From an uncultured Alistipes sp. (GTDB taxonomy: Bacteria; Bacteroidota; Bacteroidia; Bacteroidales; Rikenellaceae): 64,000 nucleotides of DNA. Below the pieces are notes generated by a model, which was given only the letters and a program-made list of their open reading frames with translations, had not been told where the DNA came from and ran no database searches. Location of the stretch: NCBI GenBank assembly GCA_944326035.1, contig CALVCS010000009.1, positions 1 to 64,000 of the forward strand, given 5' to 3'. Position 1 is the stretch's first letter, and each line of letters starts with the position of its first letter. The position numbers and the translations under genes are program-made. Positions 40,935-49,849 of this stretch are shown here, piece after piece.

Positions 40935-42623
40935 ATGTCGAATCTGGTAAATCGTTGCATGATGTGGCATCAGCTGAAAAAAATGGGAGGCGTATTGCTT
41001 CTTTTGTGGGGAATAGGAATCTCTGGGTTGCAGGCGGGAGAAGATCTGTTTGCCGATCGTCGTGCGGATTGGCTTCAGAAGGCTGAACAGGCGAAACCTA
41101 TGCTGCGAGAACGGAAGGTGGAACCGGTCGGGCTCGTGACGGCGGTCCGTGATCCGCAGGCGTTTCAAGGGTGGCGGATGGTGCCCGAAACGGACGTGTC
41201 CGGATTTTATGGTGCCCTGATGAAAGAGCGGATGTCCCAAGGGCAGGAGACAATTCTCGATTTTGGGGAGCATCTCACCGGGTATGTGACCTTTACGTTG
41301 CATGCCACTAAGGATGTCGATGGGCCGTTGCGGTTGAAACTGACCTTCGGAGAGGTCCCCGGAGAGCTGAAGATTCCCTTCGAGACCTATTCCGGGGGAT
41401 TGAGCCGGGCTTGGCTTCAGGACGAAGTCGTGACGTTGACCGCCTTGCCGGCTACGGTCACGATTCCGCGTCGACTGGCCTTCCGCTATGTGAAAATCGA
41501 GCTGCTGGGCTGTTCATACTATTATGATTTTTATTTTACCGACATCCATTGCACGGCCACCACGTCGGCTCCGGAGACGGCTCCTGCGTTGGACGAGCGG
41601 GTCGATCCCCGCATCTCCCGTATCTATGAAGTGGGGCTGGCGACCTTGCGGGAGTGTATGCAGACGGTCTATGAGGATGGACCGAAGCGCGACCGACGTT
41701 TGTGGATCGGTGATCTGTATCTGGAGTCGATCGCCAATGCCGTTTCGTTCCGGAATCACGAGTTGACCAAAAGGTGTCTCTATCTGTTAGCCGCGCTGGC
41801 GGATGAACGGGGAATCGTGCGAGCAACGGTGCTCGAAGAGCCGGAACCTCACCCGTTGAGGGAGACCTATACGATGGATTATTGCCTGTTGTATGGCGTG
41901 ACGTTGTGGGAGTATCTGCAGGCGACGGGAGATCGGGAGACGGCGGTCGATTTGTGGCCGGTGGTGCAACGCCAGATCGAAATGGCGTGCACATATCTCG
42001 ATGCCGAAGGGGTATATGATGTGGAGAAACAACCGAAATATTGGCTGGTTTTCGATTGGAAAGAGGGATACGATCGGGCGGCCTCCATCCAGGGCCTGAT
42101 GACCTTTGCGGTGGAGCAAGCGTACGCGTTGGCGCAGTGTTTGGGGGTGGAGAACGAGGTGTCGGATTGGCCGGCGCTGATTCGCCGGATGAAAAAGGCC
42201 TCCCGGGAACGCTATTACGATCAGCGGGCCGGATGGGTCGTGTCGGGTCCGGATCGGCAGGTTTCGTACCTGTCTCAAGCCTGGATGGTGCTCTCCGGGA
42301 CGTTGACGCCTCGGGAGGGAGCCCGGGCGTTGGAACAGGTCTTTACCCGGGAAGGGACGATCTATCCGGGTTCGCCGTATGCCTGGCACTATGTGATCGA
42401 GGCGCTGATTCGGTGTGGTCTGGAGGATCGGGCTCGGGAAACCTTGTTGAGCTATTGGGGCGAGATGGTCGACAAGGGTGCCGATACGTTTTGGGAAGTG
42501 TATGATCCCCAAAATGATCTGCGTTCACCGTATGGTTTCGCGCCGATGAATAGTTATTGTCACGCCTGGAGCTGCACGCCGGTGTATTTTATCAATCGTT
42601 ACCCGGCTATATTCCAGAAATAA
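40935..42623 (+). CDS. GH78-like six-hairpin glycosidase with altered catalytic motif
   Basis: A 562-residue exported protein. The N-terminus has a hydrophobic stretch (MGGVLLLLWGIGISGLQAGED) after a Lys pair. A beta-sandwich (TILDFGEHLTGYVTFTLHA, RLAFRYVKIELLG) follows, then an alpha/alpha-barrel as in alpha-L-rhamnosidases. The motif equivalent to DCPQRDERLGWLGD of the GH78 protein at 15392-18145 reads EDGPKRDRRLWIGDL here, so the position of the acidic Glu is Arg. It may be a distinct subfamily with another specificity or a non-canonical acid. The ATG at 40935 is used because the promoter ends at 40913; ATGs at 40959 and 40962 are also possible. Confidence 0.8.
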   Translation: MSNLVNRCMMWHQLKKMGGVLLLLWGIGISGLQAGEDLFADRRADWLQKAEQAKPMLRERKVEPVGLVTAVRDPQAFQGWRMVPETDVSGFYGALMKERMSQGQETILDFGEHLTGYVTFTLHATKDVDGPLRLKLTFGEVPGELKIPFETYSGGLSRAWLQDEVVTLTALPATVTIPRRLAFRYVKIELLGCSYYYDFYFTDIHCTATTSAPETAPALDERVDPRISRIYEVGLATLRECMQTVYEDGPKRDRRLWIGDLYLESIANAVSFRNHELTKRCLYLLAALADERGIVRATVLEEPEPHPLRETYTMDYCLLYGVTLWEYLQATGDRETAVDLWPVVQRQIEMACTYLDAEGVYDVEKQPKYWLVFDWKEGYDRAASIQGLMTFAVEQAYALAQCLGVENEVSDWPALIRRMKKASRERYYDQRAGWVVSGPDRQVSYLSQAWMVLSGTLTPREGARALEQVFTREGTIYPGSPYAWHYVIEALIRCGLEDRARETLLSYWGEMVDKGADTFWEVYDPQNDLRSPYGFAPMNSYCHAWSCTPVYFINRYPAIFQK

Positions 42624-42627
42624 TTTG

Positions 42628-42635
42628 TATTTTTG
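42628..42635 (+). promoter_or_regulatory. -7 element of the ileS promoter
   Basis: TATTTTTG, an exact -7 match five bases after the stop of the previous gene, implying an ileS leader of roughly 110 bases. Confidence 0.55.
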
Positions 42636-42662
42636 CAATTTACGATTCATGAAGGAACGAGA

Positions 42663-42686
42663 CGGGCGTTGGAGACCCGACGCTCG
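42663..42686 (+). promoter_or_regulatory. hairpin in the ileS leader
   Basis: CGGGCGTTG (42663-42671) pairs with CGACGCTCG (42678-42686) through seven Watson-Crick and two G-U pairs, loop GAGACC. No T-box consensus is visible. A regulatory role is speculative. Confidence 0.35.
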
Positions 42687-42750
42687 GCCTGACAACATGC
42701 ATCGATATTCGATTTGAGTAATTAAGCTGCAAGACAAGAGATATAGTATT

Positions 42751-45700
42751 ATGGCGAGTTCGAAATTTAAAGAGTACAAGGGACTGGACCTGTCCCGGAT
42801 CAATAAAGAGGTACTGGAGGAGTGGGATCGTAACGATACGTTCCACAAAAGCATCACCCTGCGCGAAGGTCATCCGACGTTCGTCTTTTTCGAGGGGCCT
42901 CCCTCGGCCAACGGTACGCCGGGTATTCACCATGTGATGGCCCGTACGATCAAGGATGTATTCTGTCGCTATAAGACCCAGAAAGGCTTCTTGGTGCACC
43001 GTAAAGCGGGGTGGGATACTCATGGATTGCCGGTAGAACTGGGCGTGGAAAAGAAACTCGGTATCACCAAAGAGGATATCGGACACAAAATCTCCATTGA
43101 GGAGTACAACAATATCTGTCGTCGCGAGGTGATGACCTATACCGATCAGTGGAAAAAACTGACGCGGGATATGGGGTATTGGATCAACATGGACGATCCG
43201 TATATCACCTATGACAACAAGTATATCGAAACGCTGTGGTATCTGCTCAGCGAACTGTATAAGAAAGGCTTGCTGTACAAGGGTTACACGATTCAGCCCT
43301 ATTCGCCGGCCGCCGGAACGGGCCTGAGTAATCATGAACTCAACCAGCCGGGTTGTTATCGGGATGTGAAGGATACGACGTGTACGGCCCAATTCCGGGT
43401 GATCCGGGATGCCGTCAGCGAAAAGCTGTTCGATGGCGTGGACGGCGATCTGTATTTCATGGCGTGGACGACGACCCCGTGGACCTTGCCTTCCAATACG
43501 GCTTTGGCCGTAGGACCCGGCATTACCTACGTGAAAGTGCAGTCGTACAATCCGTATACCGGCCAGCCAATTACGGTGGTTCTGGCCAAAGCGCTGATGG
43601 AAAATTACTTCCCGAAAAAGAATGCCGAGTTGGCCATGGATGCCTATTCGGGCGACGGGAAAAATATCCCGTATCGGGTGTTGGCTGAGTATCGGGGCGA
43701 AGAGCTGGCCGGGATTCGTTACGAACCGTTGATTCCGTGGATCAAACCGGATGGAGATGCCTTCCGGGTGATTACGGGCGATTTCGTGACCACCGAAGAT
43801 GGTACGGGGATCGTACACATCGCTCCCACCTTCGGGGCCGATGACGACCGGGTGGCCAAACAACAAGGCATTGCGCCGTTGATGGTGGTTGACCGGGCCG
43901 GCAAACGTCAGCCGATGGTCGATCGTACCGGGAAATTTTTCCGGATCGAGGATATGGATCCCTCGTTCGTGCAGACGCATGTGCAGGTGGATGCCTATGC
44001 ACCGTATGCGGGTCGTTTCGTGAAGAATGCCTATGATCCGACCTTGACGGACAAGGATGAAACGCTGGATATTACGATCTGTATGATGCTCAAACAGCAG
44101 GGGCAGGTCTTTCGGATCGAAAAGCACACCCACAACTATCCGCATTGCTGGCGGACCGACAAACCGGTGTTGTACTATCCGCTCGACTCGTGGTTCATCA
44201 AGACCACGGCTCTGAAAGATCGCCTGATCGCCCTGAACGAAACCATCAATTGGAAACCGGCTTCGACCGGGGCAGGTCGTTTCGGGAAGTGGCTCGAAAA
44301 CTTGGTGGATTGGAACTTGTCGCGCTCCCGGTATTGGGGGACGCCGCTGCCGATCTGGGCCACGGAAGACCATAGCGAGCTGAAATGTATCTCGTCGGTG
44401 GCCGAGCTCAAAGGCGAGATCGAAAAGTCCATCGCTGCGGGCTTCATGACCGAAAATCCGCTGAAGGATTATGTGGAAGGCGATTACAGCGCGGAAAATT
44501 ATCGCAAGTTCGATCTGCACCGTCCTTATGTGGACAATATCGTGTTGGTCTCTTCCAAGGGCGAAAAGATGGTGCGCGAAAGCGATCTGATCGATGTGTG
44601 GTTCGATTCGGGAGCCATGCCGTATGCACAGGTACACTATCCGTTCGAAATTCAGGGCGAGGCTTTCCGGAAAGTATTCCCGGCCGATTTCATCGCCGAA
44701 GGGGTCGATCAAACGCGTGGATGGTTCTTTACGCTGCATGCCCTGGCAACGATGTTGTTCGACAGCGTAGCCTTCAAGAATATCATTTCCAATGGATTGG
44801 TGCTGGACAAAAACGGCAATAAGATGAGTAAACGGCAGGGCAATGCCGTCGATCCGTTCGAAGTGATCGATCGCTATGGGGCCGATGCGGTACGTTGGTA
44901 CATGATCGTCAACTCGCAGCCGTGGGATAACTTGAAATTCGATGTCGACGGCGTGGACGAAGTTCGTCGTAAATTCTTCGGCACGCTCTACAATACGTAT
45001 AGCTTCTTTGCGTTATATGCCAACGTGGATGGCTTCACCGGTCGGGAGGCTCAGGTGCCCCTGCAGGAACGTCCCGAAATCGATCGCTGGATCATTTCGT
45101 TGCTCAATACGTTGGTGAAAACCGTTACCGACTCGTTGGAAGATTACGATCCGACGCCGGCTGCCCGAGCCATTCAGGAATTTGTGAACGAAAATCTTTC
45201 GAACTGGTATGTGCGTCTGAACCGCAAACGCTTCTGGGGCGGCGGCATGAATCAGGATAAACTGGCCGCTTATCAGACGTTGTATACCTGCCTGGAAACG
45301 GTGTCGCAGTTGGCCGCTCCGTTCGCTCCGTTCATTACGGAACAGATTTTCCGGGATCTGAACGCCATCAGCGGACATCATGCCGAATCGGTTCATTTGT
45401 CCGATTTCCCGGGCTATGATGCTTCGGCGGTGGACGCTCATCTGGAAACGATTATGGAGATGGCTCAGCGGGTTTCATCGATGGTGTTGGCGTTGCGCCG
45501 GAAGGTCAACATCAAGGTGCGCCAACCGCTTTCGAAGATCGTGATTCCGGTGCTCGATCCGGCCATCAAAGCCAATATCGAGGCCGTTCGTGGGTTGATT
45601 CTCAGCGAAGTCAATATCAAATCGATGGAGTTCATCGAAGATACGACCGGGGTGATCACCAAACGGATCAAACCCAACTTCAAGACTTTGGGGCCGCGTT

Positions 45701-46185
45701 ACGGCAAGCAGATGAAACAGATCGCTGCGCTGGTAGCCGGCTTCTCGCAGGCTGATATTGCCGATATCGAACGCACCGATCATTGGAGCGCCGAAATCGA
45801 GGGCGTACGGATCGAGGCGACGGCCGCCGATTTCGACATTACGTCGGAAGATATGCCGGGATGGTTGGTGGCCACTGAAGGGAAACTGACCGTAGCGGTT
45901 GATATTACGGTGACCGAAGCGTTACGTCGGGAAGGGTTGGCACGCGAACTGGTGAATCGGATCCAAAATATCCGCAAGGAGAGCGGGTTCGAAGTAACCG
46001 ATAAGATTCGGGTGTCGATCGCTCGTCAGGGCGAAGTGGATGGCGCGGTCGAATCCTATCGGGACTATATCGCGGGTCAGACCTTGGCGGTGGGTGTCAA
46101 TCTGGTGGATACGCTGGATCCTGCCCGGGCGACGACGGTCGAACTCGATGAGCTGCCGGTGATGCTGTACGTAGAGCGCGTCTGA
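42751..46185 (+). CDS. ileS: isoleucyl-tRNA synthetase
   Basis: A 1,144-residue class I aminoacyl-tRNA synthetase charging tRNA-Ile, with editing of valine. The HIGH-type motif is in PPSANGTPGIHHVMART near residue 55; WDTHGLPVE follows; the CP1 editing domain includes YFMAWTTTPWTLPSNTALAVGP and TGIVHIAPTFGADD; GVDQTRGWFFTLHALA and KMSKRQGN near residue 691 complete the active site. The C-terminal half is the anticodon-binding region with FVNENLSNWYVRLNRKRFW. The length is that of the long form common in Bacteroidota. The TraR/DksA-like gene lies 123 bases downstream with its own promoter. Confidence 0.98.
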   Translation: MASSKFKEYKGLDLSRINKEVLEEWDRNDTFHKSITLREGHPTFVFFEGPPSANGTPGIHHVMARTIKDVFCRYKTQKGFLVHRKAGWDTHGLPVELGVEKKLGITKEDIGHKISIEEYNNICRREVMTYTDQWKKLTRDMGYWINMDDPYITYDNKYIETLWYLLSELYKKGLLYKGYTIQPYSPAAGTGLSNHELNQPGCYRDVKDTTCTAQFRVIRDAVSEKLFDGVDGDLYFMAWTTTPWTLPSNTALAVGPGITYVKVQSYNPYTGQPITVVLAKALMENYFPKKNAELAMDAYSGDGKNIPYRVLAEYRGEELAGIRYEPLIPWIKPDGDAFRVITGDFVTTEDGTGIVHIAPTFGADDDRVAKQQGIAPLMVVDRAGKRQPMVDRTGKFFRIEDMDPSFVQTHVQVDAYAPYAGRFVKNAYDPTLTDKDETLDITICMMLKQQGQVFRIEKHTHNYPHCWRTDKPVLYYPLDSWFIKTTALKDRLIALNETINWKPASTGAGRFGKWLENLVDWNLSRSRYWGTPLPIWATEDHSELKCISSVAELKGEIEKSIAAGFMTENPLKDYVEGDYSAENYRKFDLHRPYVDNIVLVSSKGEKMVRESDLIDVWFDSGAMPYAQVHYPFEIQGEAFRKVFPADFIAEGVDQTRGWFFTLHALATMLFDSVAFKNIISNGLVLDKNGNKMSKRQGNAVDPFEVIDRYGADAVRWYMIVNSQPWDNLKFDVDGVDEVRRKFFGTLYNTYSFFALYANVDGFTGREAQVPLQERPEIDRWIISLLNTLVKTVTDSLEDYDPTPAARAIQEFVNENLSNWYVRLNRKRFWGGGMNQDKLAAYQTLYTCLETVSQLAAPFAPFITEQIFRDLNAISGHHAESVHLSDFPGYDASAVDAHLETIMEMAQRVSSMVLALRRKVNIKVRQPLSKIVIPVLDPAIKANIEAVRGLILSEVNIKSMEFIEDTTGVITKRIKPNFKTLGPRYGKQMKQIAALVAGFSQADIADIERTDHWSAEIEGVRIEATAADFDITSEDMPGWLVATEGKLTVAVDITVTEALRREGLARELVNRIQNIRKESGFEVTDKIRVSIARQGEVDGAVESYRDYIAGQTLAVGVNLVDTLDPARATTVELDELPVMLYVERV

Positions 46186-46225
46186 GCGGGGTCTGATTGA
46201 ATTTGATCATCTTCGATCCGAAAGA

Positions 46226-46257
46226 CTTGGTAGATTCATAAAAGTTTATTATCTTTA
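46226..46257 (+). promoter_or_regulatory. promoter of the TraR/DksA-like gene
   Basis: CTTG (46226-46229), 20 bases, then TATCTTTA (46250-46257); one mismatch in each element, spacing as expected, 51 bases before the ATG. Confidence 0.5.
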
Positions 46258-46308
46258 TATAAGCTCGAAGGGGAAAATCCTTCGGATGAAACGTTAAATC
46301 GTAAAGCC

Positions 46309-46698
46309 ATGTCAGAACACGAAAAGACTCGGTACTCGGATGAAGAGTTACTCGAATTCAAGAAGATCATCATGGATAAGTTGGAGAAGGCAAAGGCTGA
46401 CTATGACTTACTCAGAGCGACCATTACGCATACGGCAAGCAACGATATCGAAGATACGTCACCCACTTTCAAGGTGCTGGAAGAGGGGGCTGCGACCTTG
46501 TCCAAAGAGGAGTCGGGTCGTTTAGCGCAGCGTCAGTTGAAGTTTATCCAGCATTTGGAAGCGGCGTTGGTTCGGATCGAGAACAAGACGTACGGGATCT
46601 GTCGGGAGACCGGTAAATTGATTCCGAAAGAACGGTTGCGGATCGTTCCTCATGCGACGTTGTGCATCGAAGCCAAGGATGATAAACGTCGTAAATAG
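46309..46698 (+). CDS. TraR/DksA-family protein with incomplete zinc finger
   Basis: A 129-residue protein with a long N-terminal helical hairpin (about 10-88) and the C-terminal DksA/TraR-type segment YGICRETGKLIPKERLRIVPHATLCIEAKD. DksA proteins bind RNA polymerase through the secondary channel and alter initiation with ppGpp. The usual four-cysteine zinc site (CxxC...CxxC) is reduced to two Cys here (GIC and TLC), as in many Bacteroidota relatives, so the fold may be zinc-free. It sits between ileS and rnhA and has its own promoter and terminator. Whether it regulates transcription is not known. Confidence 0.88.
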   Translation: MSEHEKTRYSDEELLEFKKIIMDKLEKAKADYDLLRATITHTASNDIEDTSPTFKVLEEGAATLSKEESGRLAQRQLKFIQHLEAALVRIENKTYGICRETGKLIPKERLRIVPHATLCIEAKDDKRRK

Positions 46699-46776
46699 AG
46701 GATGATTTCCCGGGAAGCGAGGTGTGGCTGAGGTAAGGCTGCAGTAGCATTCCTGTGCAAACAAATAAAGTAATAC

Positions 46777-46804
46777 AAAAGAGGGCGAATCGACCCTCTT
46801 TTTG
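46777..46804 (+). terminator. rho-independent terminator after the TraR/DksA-like gene
   Basis: AAAAGAGGG (46777-46785) pairs with CCCTCTTTT (46794-46802), followed by TG. It ends 12 bases before rnhA, so rnhA depends on readthrough or on a promoter I cannot see. Confidence 0.75.
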
Positions 46805-46816
46805 TTTGACGAACGT

Positions 46817-47290
46817 ATGGCAAAGATAACGATGTATACGGATGGTGCTGCCCAGGGCAATCCCGGCCCGGGCGGATATGGCGTCGTGTTGATGAGCGGA
46901 CCCTACCGCAAAGAGTTGAGTGCGGGTTATGCCCATACGACCAACAATCGGATGGAGTTGTTGGCGGTGATTGTGGGGCTGGAGGCTCTTAAACGGGATG
47001 GCGAAGAGGTGACCATATACAGCGATTCGCGATATGTGGTGGATGCCGTTGAGAAAGGCTGGGTTTTCGGCTGGGAGAAGAAGGGTTTCAAGGCAAAAAA
47101 GAATCCCGATCTGTGGCGTCGTTTTTTACAGGTGTATCGTCGCCATCGGGTTCGTTTCGTGTGGGTGAAAGGCCATGCGGAAATTCCGGAAAACGAACGT
47201 TGTGATCGTTTGGCGGTAGCGGCGGCCACATCGGGGCATTTGATCGAAGATACGGGCTATGGCGCCTCAGAGGAGACGCTGGACCTCTGA
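46817..47290 (+). CDS. rnhA: ribonuclease HI
   Basis: A 157-residue endonuclease that cuts RNA in RNA-DNA hybrids. Catalytic residues are in MYTDGAAQGNPGPGGYG (first Asp), NNRMELLAVIVGLEAL (Glu), IYSDSRYVVDAV (second Asp) and NERCDRLAVAAA (last Asp). The basic handle WVFGWEKKGFKAKKNPDLW is also present. I chose the ATG at 46817 (MAKITMYTDG); the frame reaches 46802, inside the terminator stem. Length is standard for RNase HI. Confidence 0.96.
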   Translation: MAKITMYTDGAAQGNPGPGGYGVVLMSGPYRKELSAGYAHTTNNRMELLAVIVGLEALKRDGEEVTIYSDSRYVVDAVEKGWVFGWEKKGFKAKKNPDLWRRFLQVYRRHRVRFVWVKGHAEIPENERCDRLAVAAATSGHLIEDTGYGASEETLDL

Positions 47291-47629
47291 GAAAGCGGTG
47301 AGCTTTGGGCACGATGCCGATGGCGGGAAACGGAAAGGATCGGGCCATGTGGAGGCTCCTTGAACATTCGGTTATATCCCGTTTTGTCCGCAGTCGGGGC
47401 GCTTGTCGACGGATCGTTGCAGGTTCCTCTGTGGTACGGGGCTGTTCTGATACAACCCGGCTGGCCCGAAAAGAAAACCGCATCAGCGCCTTATCGAATG
47501 GAACCCTTCATGGATCGAGGGGTTTATTTTTTATATACGCAGGGCAAAACGGAGTCGGAGATCGGTCTGCATGCAAGGAAATGCTGAAACGTCCAGCGAA
47601 AGGGTGCGATTTATCGGTCAGAAATCGTG
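47291..47629. other. intergenic region, no gene seen
   Basis: No conserved ORF on either strand and no terminator found after rnhA. It leads into the 13-bp tandem array. Confidence 0.45.
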
Positions 47630-47720
47630 GGGCCGGGTTGCAGGGCCGGGTTGCAGGGCCGGGTTGCAGGACCGAAATGGTGAGCCGAAATGGTGGGCCG
47701 AAATGGTGGGCCGCGGTGAA
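47630..47720 (+). repeat. 13-bp tandem repeat array (about seven units)
   Basis: Three exact copies of GGGCCGGGTTGCA (47630-47668) are followed in the same 13-base register by three copies of RRRCCGAAATGGT (47669-47707) and a decayed unit GGGCCGCGGTGAA (47708-47720). All units share the G-rich CCG half; the other half switches from GGTTGCA to AAATGGT. The array ends five bases from the stop codon of the minus-strand SGNH gene. Confidence 0.9.
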
Positions 47721-47724
47721 GGGA

Positions 47725-48618
47725 CTAAGGCAGGGCGGCGGGCCGATAGGGATGGCGTACGGCATATTCGGCGATTTTTTGCGCCAGCGTCGCTTCCCGG
47801 GGCGTGACATTATCGGGGTGGTAGGGATTGTGAGCCACCGAACCCAACAAGGCTTCATACCAGGTACAGGCCGCGATATAACGACCTAATCCATAATCGA
47901 GATGGAAACCATCCCGATTCATGCGATCGCCCATCAGGTTCCGTCCGGTCTGTATGGCGGTTCCGGAAGGGATCGTAATTCGAATTCCCTCTTTGCGGGC
48001 CATTTTGCACACGGTTTTGACGATTTGATGATACATCTCGGTTTGGTCGTGGTGGTAATGGGCAAATCCCGGATGGTCGGAGTCGCAGGCATAGGCCCAA
48101 ACCTGATGGATGGCAAAACGGACATTGGGATTGGGTGCATGGGCTTTCAGGTACTGCAACAGATCATCCAAATAGGGCTCGTATGTGTCGGCCAAACCGG
48201 ACAGTTGACTCACCTGCTGAACGGTAATGTAGTCCCAAGGCTCGTCTTGCAGGGCTTCTTGGAGGGTGGTTCGAGGTCGATTGGAGGGCGTACCTTCCAC
48301 ATTCTTGCGGTAGTCGTAGGCCGGCTGTTCGTTTTTCAGGTTATTCCAGTGTCTTTCCAGGGAGCATCCCCCGATATAGAGATTGCCGACGATGAGTCGC
48401 AGGCCGGCTGCTTGCGCCAATTCGTCCAGGTATTCCACGCCGTCGTCGGAGAAGCTGTTTCCGATCGCCAGAATATGGATGACGGGTGGTTGGGGCGAGG
48501 CTGATTGTCCGGCCACGGTAAAAGCTCCTGCCCAGAGATACAGGCCGATAAGAACGATAACTCGGCCCCCAAAGCAGGCCGCATGGAACAGCTTATGGGG
48601 TGAAAAACGACGGTTCAT
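47725..48618 (-). CDS. exported SGNH-hydrolase-like protein (DUF4886)
   Basis: A 297-residue exported protein. An unusual, longish N-terminus (MNRRFSPHKLFHAACFGGRV) leads into the hydrophobic VLIGLYLWAGAFTVAGQ signal. The SGNH-type block I is HILAIGNSFSDDGVEYLDELAQAAG, with the nucleophile Ser in GNSFS. YITVQQVSQLSG resembles block III. The C-terminal NRDGFHLDYGLGRYIAACTWYEALLG carries the catalytic Asp/His (DxxH). It is probably an esterase or deacetylase acting on glycans. The ATG at 48618 fits the TATCTTTG promoter 25 bases upstream; the frame reaches 48702. Confidence 0.85.
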   Translation of the reverse strand: MNRRFSPHKLFHAACFGGRVIVLIGLYLWAGAFTVAGQSASPQPPVIHILAIGNSFSDDGVEYLDELAQAAGLRLIVGNLYIGGCSLERHWNNLKNEQPAYDYRKNVEGTPSNRPRTTLQEALQDEPWDYITVQQVSQLSGLADTYEPYLDDLLQYLKAHAPNPNVRFAIHQVWAYACDSDHPGFAHYHHDQTEMYHQIVKTVCKMARKEGIRITIPSGTAIQTGRNLMGDRMNRDGFHLDYGLGRYIAACTWYEALLGSVAHNPYHPDNVTPREATLAQKIAEYAVRHPYRPAALP

Positions 48619-48642
48619 GGGATAGGGAGTATGGAATTTCTC

Positions 48643-48650
48643 CAAAGATA
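48643..48650 (-). promoter_or_regulatory. -7 element of the SGNH gene promoter
   Basis: TATCTTTG on the minus strand, an exact match, 25 bases upstream of the ATG at 48618. Confidence 0.65.
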
Positions 48651-49087
48651 GCAAAAAGCATCCATTTCGTGGCATCTTGTGCCCCGTGTCTTCGAGGCTC
48701 ACCGAACTCTTCCGAATTTAATTGACTTTTACACACCCCAATCTCCGTCTCTGTCGTCTCCGGTCTCATCGTCCGTCGAAACAGTTTTTTCCCAGGACTA
48801 TCGCACTCTCACGAATCTTCTCGTATGTAGGGTGTTTGGAGGGATTTCCTAAGGCTTAAGAAACGTTCGAGGGGTTGCGGTTCGACGAACGCTTCGTAGC
48901 CTCATTGCGGGCGGCCCTTGCGCTCCGAAGGAAGAGAAGGTCCCTTCTGCCAGAAATAGTCTATTTCGGCCCGTTTCCTCGGAGCTCTTTCGGACGTCGG
49001 GCAATGAGTAGATGAAGGGGGGCTTGGGGTTTATTCGGCGCCTGCAGCGATGGGCGGTTGTCTGTCGTCCTGGGGAACGAGGGACGG
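48651..49087. other. intergenic region, no gene seen
   Basis: The left part is pyrimidine-rich (CTCCGTCTCTGTCGTCTCC near 48750). I found no ORF with a recognisable domain and no clear terminator for the response-regulator gene. Confidence 0.45.
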
Positions 49088-49849
49088 TTAGTTGCCGGCA
49101 AACCAGTTTTTAAACTCATTGACCCGGAGCTTGCTGACCAGAATCTTCTCGTTGACGGGAATTTTGAGGTTGATCGATAGCCGGTTATTGAACCATAAGT
49201 CGATGTCGCGTACGGCATTGCGGGCAATGATGTATTGGCGGTTGACGCGGAAAAATCGTTCGGGATCCAGGCTGTCGGCCAACTCGTCGAGGGTATGAGG
49301 CAGGACGTAACTCTCCTGGCTGCTGACGACGGCTTTGGTGATCCCTTCCGTAATGCAAAAGTATTGAACCTGATCGACCGCCAGCGGCAAGAGCTTATCC
49401 CCTTTGTAAGGGATCAGAAAATGGGTCTTATAGTGACCGCGTTTTTGCAGGCTATGGATCAGTGTCGATAACGATTCCTGAGGGTCCGAGGCATGATGCA
49501 GTGACGCTAACTTGTCGAGGGCCCGTCGCAGATCGGCGGCTCCGATCGGTTTTAAAAGATAGTCGATACTGTTGACTTTGAAGGCTTTGAGCGCATATTC
49601 GTCATAGGCTGTCGTGAAAATGATGGGACACGGGATCCGGCAGTGTTCGAAAATCTCGAAGGAGGATCCGTCGGCCAGATGAATGTCCATGAACACGACA
49701 TCCGGTGCCGGTTCGGATTGAAACCAGGCCACACATTCCGTGACGCTGTCCAGTACCCCGATCACTTCGATGACCGGAGCGACTTCTTTCAAGAGGGCCT
49801 TCAGGTTACGGACGGCGGCTTTTTCGTCTTCAATGATCAGCGCTTTCAT
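49088..49849 (-). CDS. LytTR-family response regulator
   Basis: A 253-residue two-component regulator. The receiver domain spans 1-120, with acidic pocket EDE (7-9), phospho-acceptor Asp55 in VVFMDIHLADG, TTAYDEYALKAF and the Lys of YLLKPIG. The C-terminal LytTR DNA-binding domain (about 145-250) has FLIPYKGDKLLPLAVDQVQYF, LDPERFFRVNRQYIIARNAV and INLKIPVNEKILVSKLRV. Its ATG overlaps the stop of the kinase gene (ATGA), so the two are translationally coupled. It is last in a four-gene order after the RND pump, suggesting it controls that pump or a linked envelope response. Confidence 0.94.
   Translation of the reverse strand: MKALIIEDEKAAVRNLKALLKEVAPVIEVIGVLDSVTECVAWFQSEPAPDVVFMDIHLADGSSFEIFEHCRIPCPIIFTTAYDEYALKAFKVNSIDYLLKPIGAADLRRALDKLASLHHASDPQESLSTLIHSLQKRGHYKTHFLIPYKGDKLLPLAVDQVQYFCITEGITKAVVSSQESYVLPHTLDELADSLDPERFFRVNRQYIIARNAVRDIDLWFNNRLSINLKIPVNEKILVSKLRVNEFKNWFAGN

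Noticed and set aside
42640..44739. Minus-strand open frame of 699 codons
   Set aside because: Antisense to ileS, His/Ile/Arg-rich, no recognisable motif.
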